Below the pieces are notes generated by a model, which saw only the letters and a program-made list of their open reading frames with translations, ran no database searches and was not told the DNA's origin. A stretch of 64,000 bases of DNA, from contig NZ_BMIQ01000003.1 in NCBI RefSeq assembly GCF_014642635.1, positions 373,255-437,254 of the forward strand. The letters run 5' to 3'. This stretch comes from Aureimonas endophytica. Lineage in GTDB: Bacteria; Pseudomonadota; Alphaproteobacteria; Rhizobiales; Rhizobiaceae. This document shows positions 45,615 to 55,090 of this stretch, one piece after another (the stretch's first letter is position 1; each line of letters begins with the position of its first letter). The translations under genes were made by a program, and so were the position numbers.

Positions 45615-46301
45615 TCAGACGGCGCGGCGCGGGATGCGGCGGGTCAGGCCGGGCGAGACCGCGAGGCGTGACAGGAGGCCGATGAGGAGATCGACGGCGA
45701 GGGCGAGAAGACCGACGAGCACCGCCCCAGCCGCCATCTGATAGTAGTCGTTCTGGGCGCGGCCATCGATGATCAGGCGCCCGAGCCCGCCGAGCGAGAC
45801 ATAGGCGGCGATGGTGGCGGTGGAGACGATCTGCAGCGTCGCGGCGCGCAGTCCCGAGAAGATCAACGGCAGGGCGCAGGGCAGCTCCACCCCGAACAGG
45901 ATGCCGAGCGGCCGGTGACCCATGCCGCGCGCCGCGTCGACCGCCGCCGGATCGACCGCCGCGATGCCGGCATAGGTCGAGGTCATGATCGGCGGCACCG
46001 CGAGAAGCACGAGCACGATGAGGCTCGGCACGACGAAGGCGAGATCCGAGGCGAAGATCGGTCCGAACAGGATCACCAGAAGCACGATCAGCCCGAGGCT
46101 TGGCAGCGCGCGCAGAGCGTTCGCGAAGCCGGCGACGAAGATCACGCCGCGCCGCGTATGGCCGACATAGAGGCCGATCGGCAGGGCGATCAGACAGGCG
46201 AAGGCGAGTGCCACCGCGCTATAGGCGAGATGCTGGGCCAGAAGGACGGGAACGCCTTCCTCGCCCTGCCAGTGATCGGGAGTGAGGAACCAGTCGAGCA
46301 T
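45615..46301 (-). CDS. ABC transporter permease, OpuCB/YehY-like
   Basis: A 228-aa inner-membrane permease with five to six helices. The coupling loop is DPAAVDAARGMGHRPLGILF near residues 117-136, and YVSLGGLGRLIIDGRAQNDY matches the osmoprotectant permease family. Its start is 2 bp after the stop of the other permease. Two different small permeases (this and 46304-46948) form the channel, as in OpuC/OsmF systems. That differs from the single HutW permease of the rhizobial histidine importer HutXWV. Confidence 0.88.
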   Translation of the reverse strand: MLDWFLTPDHWQGEEGVPVLLAQHLAYSAVALAFACLIALPIGLYVGHTRRGVIFVAGFANALRALPSLGLIVLLVILFGPIFASDLAFVVPSLIVLVLLAVPPIMTSTYAGIAAVDPAAVDAARGMGHRPLGILFGVELPCALPLIFSGLRAATLQIVSTATIAAYVSLGGLGRLIIDGRAQNDYYQMAAGAVLVGLLALAVDLLIGLLSRLAVSPGLTRRIPRRAV

Positions 46302-46303
46302 GG

Positions 46304-46948
46304 TCAACGCGCCTTCGGCTGCCAGGGCGTCAGCCGACGAGCCACGAACAGCACCAGCCCGTCGAGGCAGGCGGCCAGCACGACGCAGAGGACGATGCCC
46401 GCGACGATCGGCGTCAGGAAGCGCAGTTGCAGACCTTGCGTGAAGAGAAGGCCGAGCTGCGGCGTGCCGACCAGGGCGGCGACGGATACGATACTGACAT
46501 TGGAGACGACCGCGACGCGCAGGCCCGCGGCGATGACCGGGACGGCGAGCGGCAGTTCCACGAACAGGAAGCGTGGCAGGGCGCGATAGCCCATGGCGCT
46601 CGCCGCCTGCAGAACGTCGGGCGAAACGGAGTCCAACCCGTCGCTGACCGTCCGCACGAGCAGGGCGAGAGCGTAGAGGGTGAGGGCGGCGACGACGTTG
46701 ATCGGATCGAGGATCTTCGTGCCGAGCACCAGCGGAAGGAGCACGAAGAGCGCGAGAGAGGGGATCGTATAGAGAAGCCCGGCTGCTCCGAGAAAGGTGG
46801 AGCGAAAGAGACCGGAGCGCTGCGCGATCCATCCGAGGGGAAGCGCCAGGAGAAGGCCGATCAGCACGGGAAGGACGGAGAGACCCAAGTGCCAGAGAAA
46901 CAGATCGGCGATGCGCCCGGACTCGCGCCAGAGCCAATCGAACCTCAT
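46304..46948 (-). CDS. ABC transporter permease, OpuCD/YehW-like
   Basis: A 214-aa inner-membrane permease. It shows HLGLSVLPVLIGLLLALPLGW as the first helix, GLLYTIPSLALFVLLPLVLG, the coupling loop SPDVLQAASAMGYRALPRFLFVELP and ALVGTPQLGLLFTQGLQL. Its start overlaps the ATPase stop by 4 bp (ATGA). Partner of the 45615-46301 permease. Confidence 0.88.
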   Translation of the reverse strand: MRFDWLWRESGRIADLFLWHLGLSVLPVLIGLLLALPLGWIAQRSGLFRSTFLGAAGLLYTIPSLALFVLLPLVLGTKILDPINVVAALTLYALALLVRTVSDGLDSVSPDVLQAASAMGYRALPRFLFVELPLAVPVIAAGLRVAVVSNVSIVSVAALVGTPQLGLLFTQGLQLRFLTPIVAGIVLCVVLAACLDGLVLFVARRLTPWQPKAR

Positions 46949-48057
46949 GCGCGCGCCTCCGAGCGGGTCCGCCGGGCGCCCTCGACGGCGGCGACGACGT
47001 CCGCCAGCGTCGCCGTTCCGACGAGCTCGCCGTCCGGCCCCACGACGACGCCGCGCCCGGACGGGGCGCTCAAGGCCGCGTCCATGACATGCCGTAAGGT
47101 GCTGCCCTGCGGCGCCAGCGTGCCGCTGAGGTTGAGATCGCCTTCGCGGACGGGACCCGCCAGAGATGTGCTGTCGACCCAGCCGAGAGGGCGACGCGCC
47201 GCATCGACTACCAGCACCCATCGGTCGGTCGCCGCCGCGCGAACCGCCTCGGGCGTCGCCCCGAGCGGCACCGTCGGCTCGGCGCAAAGCGGCAGCGCGG
47301 CGTCGAATTCGGCGAAGGACAGATAGCGATAACCCCGATCGCGACCGACGAACTCGGCCACGAAAGCGTCCGCCGGCCGAGCCAGCAGGGTCTGCGGCGT
47401 CGCGATCTGCGCCAGAGTTCCGCCCGTCCGCAGCACCGCCACCTGATCGCCGAGCTTCAAGGCTTCGTCGATGTCATGGGTGACCATGATGATCGTCTTG
47501 CCGATCTCGCGCTGGAGGCGGAGGAACTCGTCCTGCAGCTGCGCGCGCACGACGGGATCGACGGCGCTGAAGGGCTCGTCCATCAGCATGAACTTCGGAT
47601 CGGAGGCCAGGGCGCGCGCGACACCGACGCGTTGCTGCTGTCCGCCCGACAGCTGCCACGGGAAGCGGTGCGCGAAGGCCTGGGTCAGCCCGACGCGCTC
47701 CAGCAGTTCATGAGCGTCCTTGAGAGCCTTCGGCTTGGCGATGCCGTTCAGGCGCGCGGTGGACGCGATGTTCTGGACCACCGTCAGATGCGGAAACAGG
47801 CCGGCATGCTGGATGACATAGCCGATCCGACGCCGGAGCAGGGCGACATCCATCCGGTCCGTCGGCTCGCCGTCGAGGAGAATGGACCCGGAGGAGGGAG
47901 CGATTAGCCGGTTGACCATGCGAAGCGACGTCGTCTTGCCGCAGCCCGAAGGTCCGACGAAGACGGTCAGCTTGCCGTTGGGCGCTTCCAGCGAGAGCCC
48001 GTTCACCGCGGTCGTCGCGCCCGGATAATGTTTGCTGACATTGTCGAAGACGATCAT
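46945..48057 (-). CDS. ABC transporter ATP-binding protein with CBS region (OpuCA-like)
   Basis: A 370-aa ATPase: Walker A GPSGCGKT near residues 35-42, Q-loop VIQHAGLFPH, signature LSGGQQQR, Walker B FMLMDEPFSAVDP, switch histidine VTHDIDEAL. The C-terminal third (about 260-355) holds CBS-like repeats (RWVLVVDAARRPLGWVDST, GRGVVVGPDGELVGTATLADVVAAV), which in OpuA sense ionic strength or nucleotides. The start at 48057 gives the normal N-terminus; a longer frame to 48168 would read through the HutC box. First gene of the eight-gene minus-strand operon ending at 40156. Confidence 0.9.
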   Translation of the reverse strand: MIVFDNVSKHYPGATTAVNGLSLEAPNGKLTVFVGPSGCGKTTSLRMVNRLIAPSSGSILLDGEPTDRMDVALLRRRIGYVIQHAGLFPHLTVVQNIASTARLNGIAKPKALKDAHELLERVGLTQAFAHRFPWQLSGGQQQRVGVARALASDPKFMLMDEPFSAVDPVVRAQLQDEFLRLQREIGKTIIMVTHDIDEALKLGDQVAVLRTGGTLAQIATPQTLLARPADAFVAEFVGRDRGYRYLSFAEFDAALPLCAEPTVPLGATPEAVRAAATDRWVLVVDAARRPLGWVDSTSLAGPVREGDLNLSGTLAPQGSTLRHVMDAALSAPSGRGVVVGPDGELVGTATLADVVAAVEGARRTRSEARA

Positions 48058-48149
48058 GCCGGCCACCGATGCTGCGCATTCCGGTGAGCGCTGCGGAAAG
48101 ACAGGCCGCTTGATGAAACCTCGAACCACATGGTGCCTCGCCACCCACT

Positions 48150-48160
48150 TGTCTATACAT
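48150..48160. promoter_or_regulatory. HutC box 5 before the quaternary-amine importer operon
   Basis: On the minus strand the sequence is ATGTATAGACA, an exact match to TGTATAKACA, 93 bp upstream of the ATPase start. It links the importer, HAL-like lyase and CoA enzymes to the hut regulon. Confidence 0.78.
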
Positions 48161-48324
48161 GCTGGCACGATCCTTCGGGATGAGCAAGCGCCTATGGCTA
48201 CAAAGAAAGCGGGAAAGCTCTATGGCGCTAATTTAAGCGGGCTGAGCACTCGCTCACTCGATCCATAGTTTCGACATGAGCCTTGGGCATGGTCGGCGGG
48301 TCACGTCGCCAGCGGCCCCGAACG

Positions 48325-49032
48325 ATGCGGAACCTTCGAGCCATCATTGTTCTCGCCGTCCTCGCGGCGCCGTGTGTCGCCGGTGCGGCGGATGCCCCTG
48401 GTAGCGCGGCGGACACGGCGCCCGGCTGGATCGCGACGCTCGGCTTCAGCGCCGAAGTCGCGACGGGCGGCGATTACTCGGTCCTGCCGTCGACGTTCGA
48501 TCTGCGCCGCGCCGACGAGCCGGAAAGCTTCGGCGCGCCAGACGACGCCTTCGGCTTTTCGCTCCTCGACTGGAACGGCCTCGCTCTCGGCCCGGCGGCG
48601 GACCTGCGCTTCGTCGGCCATCGTCTTGCCGTCGACGGCGGGGCCTATGCCGAATATTGGCCGATCGAGAATCATCTACGGCTGCGGGCGGAAGCCCTCG
48701 CCAATGTCGGGGAAGGCGAGGGGGCGCATCTCAGCCTCGGCGGCGACATGGTGCTGCCCGCCGACGGTGTCACGGTCTCGGCCGGCCCCCGGCTGACGCT
48801 CGGCACCGACCGTTATTTCCGGACCGGCGCCGACGCGGAGGCAGCAGTGCCCGCCTCGCGCCGCTTCTATGCGGGCGCGACCGCCGCCGTGAAGCTGCCG
48901 GTGACGCCGGCCGTCTCGACCACGCTCTACGACGAATATCAGACGCCGCTCTCCGGCGCCGGCCGGCGCGACGGCAATCCGGAAAACACGATCGGCCTCG
49001 AACTCGACTATTCCTTCAAGGTCGGCGGCTGA
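48325..49032 (+). CDS. Outer-membrane beta-barrel protein, MipA/OmpV-like
   Basis: A 235-aa exported protein. The signal peptide is MRNLRAIIVLAVLAAPCVAGAADA (cleavage near residue 23). The rest has alternating polar and hydrophobic strands, including TLGFSAEVATGGDYSVLPSTF, GPAADLRFVGHRLAVDGGAYAEYW and the C-terminal GLELDYSFKVGG. MipA/OmpV scaffold proteins have a similar size and a GPxxxxR-type strand; the match is by pattern only. The start is ATG 48325; the frame opens earlier at 48283. It converges on the sigma54 regulator gene, with no functional link evident. Confidence 0.6.
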   Translation: MRNLRAIIVLAVLAAPCVAGAADAPGSAADTAPGWIATLGFSAEVATGGDYSVLPSTFDLRRADEPESFGAPDDAFGFSLLDWNGLALGPAADLRFVGHRLAVDGGAYAEYWPIENHLRLRAEALANVGEGEGAHLSLGGDMVLPADGVTVSAGPRLTLGTDRYFRTGADAEAAVPASRRFYAGATAAVKLPVTPAVSTTLYDEYQTPLSGAGRRDGNPENTIGLELDYSFKVGG

Positions 49033-49036
49033 CCGG

Positions 49037-50405
<1,369 letters not shown>

Positions 50406-50416
<11 letters not shown>

Positions 50417-52202
50417 GGCGAACCGTTCCGCCGGCGGGCGCGCCGGCCAGGGGGAGCGTCAACTCGAAGGCCGCGCCGCCGCCCGGCGCGTTGCGGGCCT
50501 CGATCCAGCCGCCGTGACTTTCGACGATCGCGAAGACCGTCGCAAGGCCGAGCCCAGTGCCGGTCTGCTTGGTGGTGACGAAGGGATCGAAGATCCGCTC
50601 GAGAAGATCCGGCGCGATGCCGGGCCCGTTGTCGGTGACGGTGACGGCGAGAGCCTTGTCGGGTGCCGGAGCGATCGCGATTCGAAGGCGCCCGCCAGCC
50701 ACCCCGGCCATGGCGTCGAGCGCGTTGAGGATGAGGTTCAGGAAGGCCTGGACCATCTGGTCGAGATCGACGGCAAGGCGCGCCTCGCCCGACCGGTCCT
50801 CCACCTCGAGCGCCACGCCGCGCGCCGCGATCTCCTCGCCGCAGAAGCCGAGGACGCGGGCGACGAGCTCGGCCGGCCGGATCTCGCTCGTGCGCTGCGC
50901 CGGCCGCGCGAAGATCAGGAAGTCGCGGATCAAGCGGTCGATGCGGCGCACCTCCTCGGCGACATAGCCGAGCCGCCGGGCATCCGCCTCGCTGAGATGG
51001 GGACCCCGCTGGACGAGCTCGGCCGTCGTCTTGATGATGCCGAGCGGGTTGCGCACCTCGTGGGCGAAGCCGGCGGCGACCTCGCCGAGCGTCGCGAAGC
51101 GCTCCTTGCGCCGCAGGCGGGCCTGGAGCAGGCGATAGTCCTGGAGCTGCGCCGCCATGGTGTTGAAGGCGAGCGCCAGCCGGTCGAGCTCGTCGCCGCC
51201 GGTGACGGGGATGTGCTGGCTGAAATCGCCCCGCGCCACCGCGTCGACGCCCCGTCCCAGCCGCCCGACGCGGCGGGTGAGGAAACCCGACAGGGCGATG
51301 CCGGCGACGACCGCCAGCGCCATGCCGGTGGCGAAGATCGTGCCGAGAAGCAGCCAGGGCGAGCCGAGCAGCGGCCGGCCGCCGAGATCGATGTCGAAGG
51401 AACAGGCGACGACGCCGACCAGCCGGTCGCCGGCCTTGATCGGCGCAAGGACGCCGATGGCCGAGCCGGTGCCCGACCAGGGGGAGTCGAGATAGCGCCC
51501 CGGCGGCAGGGCGGCGAGCCGGGCCAGCGTCTCGGCGTCCGGCACGGCCGCATTGCCCTTGCCGCCGGAATCGTAGACCGCGCGGAAGGCGCCGTCGATG
51601 TCGTAGAACAGCGTCAGGCCGAGCGAGCCGATCGTGTTGATATCTTCGATGAAGGCGGCGTCGAGGAAATTGCCGACGAAGACCTCGACGGGGCCGCCGG
51701 CGCTGTCGACCCGCTCCTCGCCGCCGGTCGCGAGGATCAGCTGGCCGCCGCCCCGGAAGAGATACACGTCGCGGCCGTTCTCGAAGGGCAGGCGCGTCAG
51801 GCTGTCGAAGGGCCGGCTCGTATAGAGGAGATGGCCATCCGGCTCGCGCACGGTGAGGATGTCGTAGCCGAGCGCATCGAGAAGATGCGGCTCGTCGCGC
51901 GCCGGCGCCGACCCGGCGCGCGCCGCCGCGACGATCCGGTCGAGATGGTGCCGCGTGACGAAGCCCCGGATCACCGGCACCGCTTCGTCGCCGCCGCGCG
52001 CGATGCTCGTCGTGAAGAAGCGCGTGATCTGGAACAGCCAGGATTCGACATTCTCCGTATAGGTCGCGGAGACAGCGGAGGCGGCGATCTGCGAGGTAAT
52101 CAGCATCGGCACGACGCTGACGGCGACGAGCACCGCCACTAGCTTCCAGCGCAGGGACTCGCGCCAGAGCCGCCAGAGCCGCCAGAGCCGGGCAAGACTC
52201 AC
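50406..52202 (-). CDS. Membrane sensor histidine kinase (DctB/NtrB-like)
   Basis: A 598-aa kinase from a GTG start that overlaps the upstream stop (GTGA) and has GAGG before it. N-terminal helix (LVAVLVAVSVVPMLITSQIA), a long periplasmic sensor of dCACHE type (about residues 40-300, with GYDILTVREPDGHLLYTS), a second helix (LLLGTIFATGMALAVVAGIALSGFL), HAMP (RRVGRLGRGVDAVARGDF), phosphoacceptor His in GFAHEVRNPLG, then N and G boxes (NLILNALDAM, DNGPGIAPDLLERIFDPFVTTKQTGTGLGL). It should phosphorylate the adjacent sigma54 regulator in response to an extracytoplasmic small molecule. Confidence 0.93.
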
Positions 52203-52744
52203 GTCGCCTCGTTTCCCATCACGACGAGGCCGGCGAGGATTAGAAGGATGCCGGCGCCGCGCGCCGGGCCAACCGCCTCGCCGAAGCCGAGAACACCCGC
52301 CGCGACGATGGCGAGGGCGACGACCGCGCTCATCGGAAAGCCGCGCGACAGCGGCACCTTGTCGAGGATCGCCATCCAGGCGGCGAAGGAGCCGAGATAG
52401 CCGAGCGCGCCGACGATCACCCATGGCTCGGCGAGCGCCGCGCGCAGGAAGGCCGCGCCGAAGGGCAGTCCCGCCAGCCCCTCGCCCCCCGCCTTCATCG
52501 CCGCCTGCGCGAGCGTCTCGCAGGCGACGAGCGCCGCCCAGGCGGGGAGCATATGCAGGAGAGAGAGCGTCGGAGCGCGGTCGATCCCTGCCTCCTTGAG
52601 GGGCGTCGAGCCTTGCGGCGGTGGCCCTCCTTGCCGGTGCTCGGCACCGTCCTCCGGGCTGCTGCCCAGCTTCCCCTCAAGGGAAGAGCGCACCGCGTCG
52701 GGAGGCGCCACCGCCGCGAGCGGGGCGGCCGCTCGGCCGCTCAT
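52199..52744 (-). CDS. EamA/SMR-like small transporter with N-terminal extension
   Basis: A 181-aa inner-membrane protein. The last 118 residues contain four hydrophobic helices (LPAWAALVACETLAQAAM; WVIVGALGYLGSFAAWMAIL; AVVALAIVAAGVLGFGEAV; GAGILLILAGLVVMGN) like half-size EamA/SMR exporters, which work as dimers. The first about 63 residues (PDAVRSSLEGKLGSSPEDG and on to APTLSLLH) are Pro/Gly-rich and not family-like; translation might instead start at Met64. Starts and stops overlap both neighbours. A second half-size transporter in the operon (54740-55090) could be its hetero-partner. Confidence 0.75.
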   Translation of the reverse strand: MSGRAAAPLAAVAPPDAVRSSLEGKLGSSPEDGAEHRQGGPPPQGSTPLKEAGIDRAPTLSLLHMLPAWAALVACETLAQAAMKAGGEGLAGLPFGAAFLRAALAEPWVIVGALGYLGSFAAWMAILDKVPLSRGFPMSAVVALAIVAAGVLGFGEAVGPARGAGILLILAGLVVMGNEAT

Positions 52745-53877
52745 GCCTCCGCCTCGACGAGTCCGGCAATGGCCGGATCGAAGCGGTCGAGCCGGACGAG
52801 GCGGGCGATCTGGAGGAGGATGGTGTTGATCACCGGATTTCGATGCCGGAAATACTGCGCGTTGGGCGACAGGCGGCAGCCGAGCTTCAGCTTCGGGCCG
52901 TAGAAGGCCTGACCGCTCTGATAGACCGGCCTGCCGTTCTCGATGCACCAGGCGACGTTGACCATCCAGCTGTTGAAGTAGAAGTTCAGCTTGCGCGCCA
53001 CGGCGTAGTCCATGCCGACATATTTGTCGATCAAACGGTCTTCCGCCTCGATCACGAAATTGAAGCCGAACAGCCGCTCCTCGTGGAAATAGAGGATCAC
53101 CGCCGCATGCGGCGCCAGATGGCGCAGCACCGTCGGGAAATAGTCGCGCGGCAGATATTCGAACTGCAATTCGCTGTTCTCCACCGTCTGGCTGTAGAGG
53201 GCATGGACCTCGTCGGCCACATCGTCGATGGTCCGGCGGCGCTCGATGCGGACCGCGGCGAAGGCCTTCGCCTTGCGCCGCAGATCCTTGCGCGTCGCCT
53301 TGCCGAGGCTGGCGAGATAGGCGTCGAGACTGGCATAGGGCAGCGGCAGGCTGGCGGTCGGCAGACCGGGCAGGAGCGCGAAGCCCGCCCCTTCCGCCAA
53401 CGGCTCCCAGAGGGCGCGGTCGGCCTCGGCGGCGTCCTTCACCGCGAAGAGGCCGTAACCGCGCGCCGCAGCGAGTTCCCGGGCCTCGTCGACGAGCCGG
53501 GTGAGATGCGCCGCCCGGCTGCCCGGCGCGACACGCGGCGCGAAGCCGACATGGCAGACCTCGGCGACCGGCGAGCCGAGCGCGAAGAGATCGAGTTCCA
53601 TCAGCCGGGGCAGATGCCGGTGCAGCCGATCGGATATGCGGCGCAGCGGTCCTTGGAGTGTCGTGTCGACGCGATAGCGCGTGCCGAAGGCCGGCACGAT
53701 GGCGAGCGGCCCGTCTCCGTCGGCGAGAACCGCGTAGAACCAGGTGAAGCCCGGCGGACCGGCGAGCTCGCAGGCGCGGTAGAAGTCGTAATTCTCTGCC
53801 TCGCGCGGAAAACAGGCCTCCCAGGCGGTGCGGCCGATCGCCTCGATGCCGGGCAGAAGCGCGACGGCGGCGCTCAT
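52741..53877 (-). CDS. GNAT/FemAB-like acyltransferase (COG3146-like)
   Basis: A 378-aa soluble protein resembling the GNAT-superfamily group once labelled peptidogalycan biosynthesis proteins. It has two tandem GNAT-like halves. The clearest segments are LASLGKATRKDLRRKAKAF (about residues 185-203), FEYLPRDYFPTVLRHLAPHAAVILYFHEERLFGFNFVIE and ARKLNFYFNSWMVNVAWCIENG. Proteins of this group transfer acyl or aminoacyl groups to amines. It overlaps both neighbours by 4 bp. An acyltransferase, a lipase-like hydrolase, an aminotransferase and a phosphatase together suggest synthesis of an amine-containing conjugate or lipid; unproven. Confidence 0.7.
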   Translation of the reverse strand: MSAAVALLPGIEAIGRTAWEACFPREAENYDFYRACELAGPPGFTWFYAVLADGDGPLAIVPAFGTRYRVDTTLQGPLRRISDRLHRHLPRLMELDLFALGSPVAEVCHVGFAPRVAPGSRAAHLTRLVDEARELAAARGYGLFAVKDAAEADRALWEPLAEGAGFALLPGLPTASLPLPYASLDAYLASLGKATRKDLRRKAKAFAAVRIERRRTIDDVADEVHALYSQTVENSELQFEYLPRDYFPTVLRHLAPHAAVILYFHEERLFGFNFVIEAEDRLIDKYVGMDYAVARKLNFYFNSWMVNVAWCIENGRPVYQSGQAFYGPKLKLGCRLSPNAQYFRHRNPVINTILLQIARLVRLDRFDPAIAGLVEAEA

Positions 53878-54743
53878 GCCAGCGCCTCGACGAGCGGCGC
53901 GACGGCCGCGATCCCGCTCGGCGCTCCATGCCGGCGCAGGAAGGCGAGGGACAGGTCGGCGACGCGGTCGCGCTCCCGGTCGACGGTGATCATGTGATAG
54001 CTGTCGTGGAGGAACTCGATCTCCGCCGGGCCGCCGAGCCGTCGCTGGAGATAGCGGGCATTCCTCGGGCTGCTGACATCGTCCTCCACGGCCTGGACGA
54101 TGAGGCTCGGCACGGCGATTGCCGGCAGACGCGCCTTCACCGCCCGGATCAGCTTCAGAAGCTGGTGGAGGCTCTGGCCCGGCGTGTCGAGAAGGCCCGC
54201 CTCCTCGCTCCGGCCCTTAGTCATCGCCGCGACGATCCGCTCGCGCAGCCGATCGTCCTTCAGCCCGTAGGGATGGGCCTCGCGGAACCGATAGAAGCGC
54301 CCGAAGCCGAGCGCCAGCGCCGGCGGCAGCAGGACATGGCCGCGCGGGATGCTCCAGCCATCGTAGAAGAGGGTCGGCGAATAGAGGAGCGTGCCGCGCA
54401 GGGCCGGCCCCAGTTCGGCGGCGGCGTGAAGGGCGAGGAGCGCCCCCATCGACAGTCCGCCGACAAAGACCTTCTCGTGGCGGCGCGTCAGCCGCTCGGC
54501 CGCCGCGACGGTGGCCTCCGCCCAGTCCGTCCAGCGCGTCGCCAGGAGATCGGCCTCCGTGCCGCAATGGCCCGGCAGCTTCAGGCCGTGCACGGTGAAG
54601 CCCGCCTGGGCGATGCGCCGGCCGACGAGCTTCATCTCGGCCGGAGTGCCGCCGAGGCCATGGACGAGGAGAAGGGCGGCATCGCCGCCGGGAAAGGCGA
54701 AGCCGTGGCCGGACAGGATCGCGTCGTGAAGGGGAGCGTTCAT
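53874..54743 (-). CDS. Alpha/beta hydrolase (carboxylesterase/serine aminopeptidase-like)
   Basis: A 289-aa alpha/beta hydrolase. Oxyanion/HG motif LLVHGLGGTPAEM (residues 25-37), nucleophile elbow GGLSMGALLAL, the late acid region VQAVEDDVSSPRNA, and catalytic histidine in LHDSYHMITVDRERD. It resembles Est30-type monoacyl esterases and lysophospholipase-like proteins. No signal peptide, so cytoplasmic. Overlaps its neighbours by ATGA on both sides within the sigma54-controlled operon; it may hydrolyse the acylated product or precursor of the pathway. Confidence 0.85.
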   Translation of the reverse strand: MNAPLHDAILSGHGFAFPGGDAALLLVHGLGGTPAEMKLVGRRIAQAGFTVHGLKLPGHCGTEADLLATRWTDWAEATVAAAERLTRRHEKVFVGGLSMGALLALHAAAELGPALRGTLLYSPTLFYDGWSIPRGHVLLPPALALGFGRFYRFREAHPYGLKDDRLRERIVAAMTKGRSEEAGLLDTPGQSLHQLLKLIRAVKARLPAIAVPSLIVQAVEDDVSSPRNARYLQRRLGGPAEIEFLHDSYHMITVDRERDRVADLSLAFLRRHGAPSGIAAVAPLVEALA

Positions 54744-55090
54744 GCGCTGGCTCCGACAAGGGCCGCACCGGCGGCGATGAGAAGGGTGGCGAGAAGGCGC
54801 CGGCGCGGCACCGCCTCGCCGAGAAGGAGGCGGCTGGCGATAAGGACGCCGCCATAGGAAAGGGTCGCGAGGGGAAAGGCGACGGAGAGGTCCGCGCGCG
54901 ACAGGACGAAGAGCCAGGCGACGAACTCAACCCCATAGGCGAGGATGCCGAGGGCGATCACCGGCGAGCCGAGGACGCGGGCCGGAAGGCCCGTCTGCGG
55001 CGCCCGGTCGAGTCCGAGCTTGAAGAGGATCTGGCCGGCGACGTCGAGAAGGATGGTGAGGCCGAGCGCCAGCGCCGTCGCACCGCTCAT
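54740..55090 (-). CDS. Small EamA/SMR-family transporter
   Basis: A 116-aa inner-membrane protein with four helices: TALALGLTILLDVAGQILFKLGL, VIALGILAYGVEFVAWLFVL, LSVAFPLATLSYGGVLIASRL and LLATLLIAAGAALVGASA. The size and VAFPLATLSYGGVLI match ArnE/ArnF- and EmrE-like subunits. With the protein at 52199-52744 it could form a heterodimeric exporter or lipid-linked precursor flippase. Overlaps both neighbours by 4 bp. Confidence 0.8.
   Translation of the reverse strand: MSGATALALGLTILLDVAGQILFKLGLDRAPQTGLPARVLGSPVIALGILAYGVEFVAWLFVLSRADLSVAFPLATLSYGGVLIASRLLLGEAVPRRRLLATLLIAAGAALVGASA

Noticed and set aside
48058-48168. N-terminal extension of the OpuCA-like ATPase to ATG 48168
   Set aside because: It would place the HutC box inside the coding region and add about 37 residues absent from OpuCA-like proteins.
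48150-48185. A sigma54 promoter starting TGGCACG at about 48163
   Set aside because: The expected GC 10 bp after GG is absent, so only the -24 half resembles the consensus.
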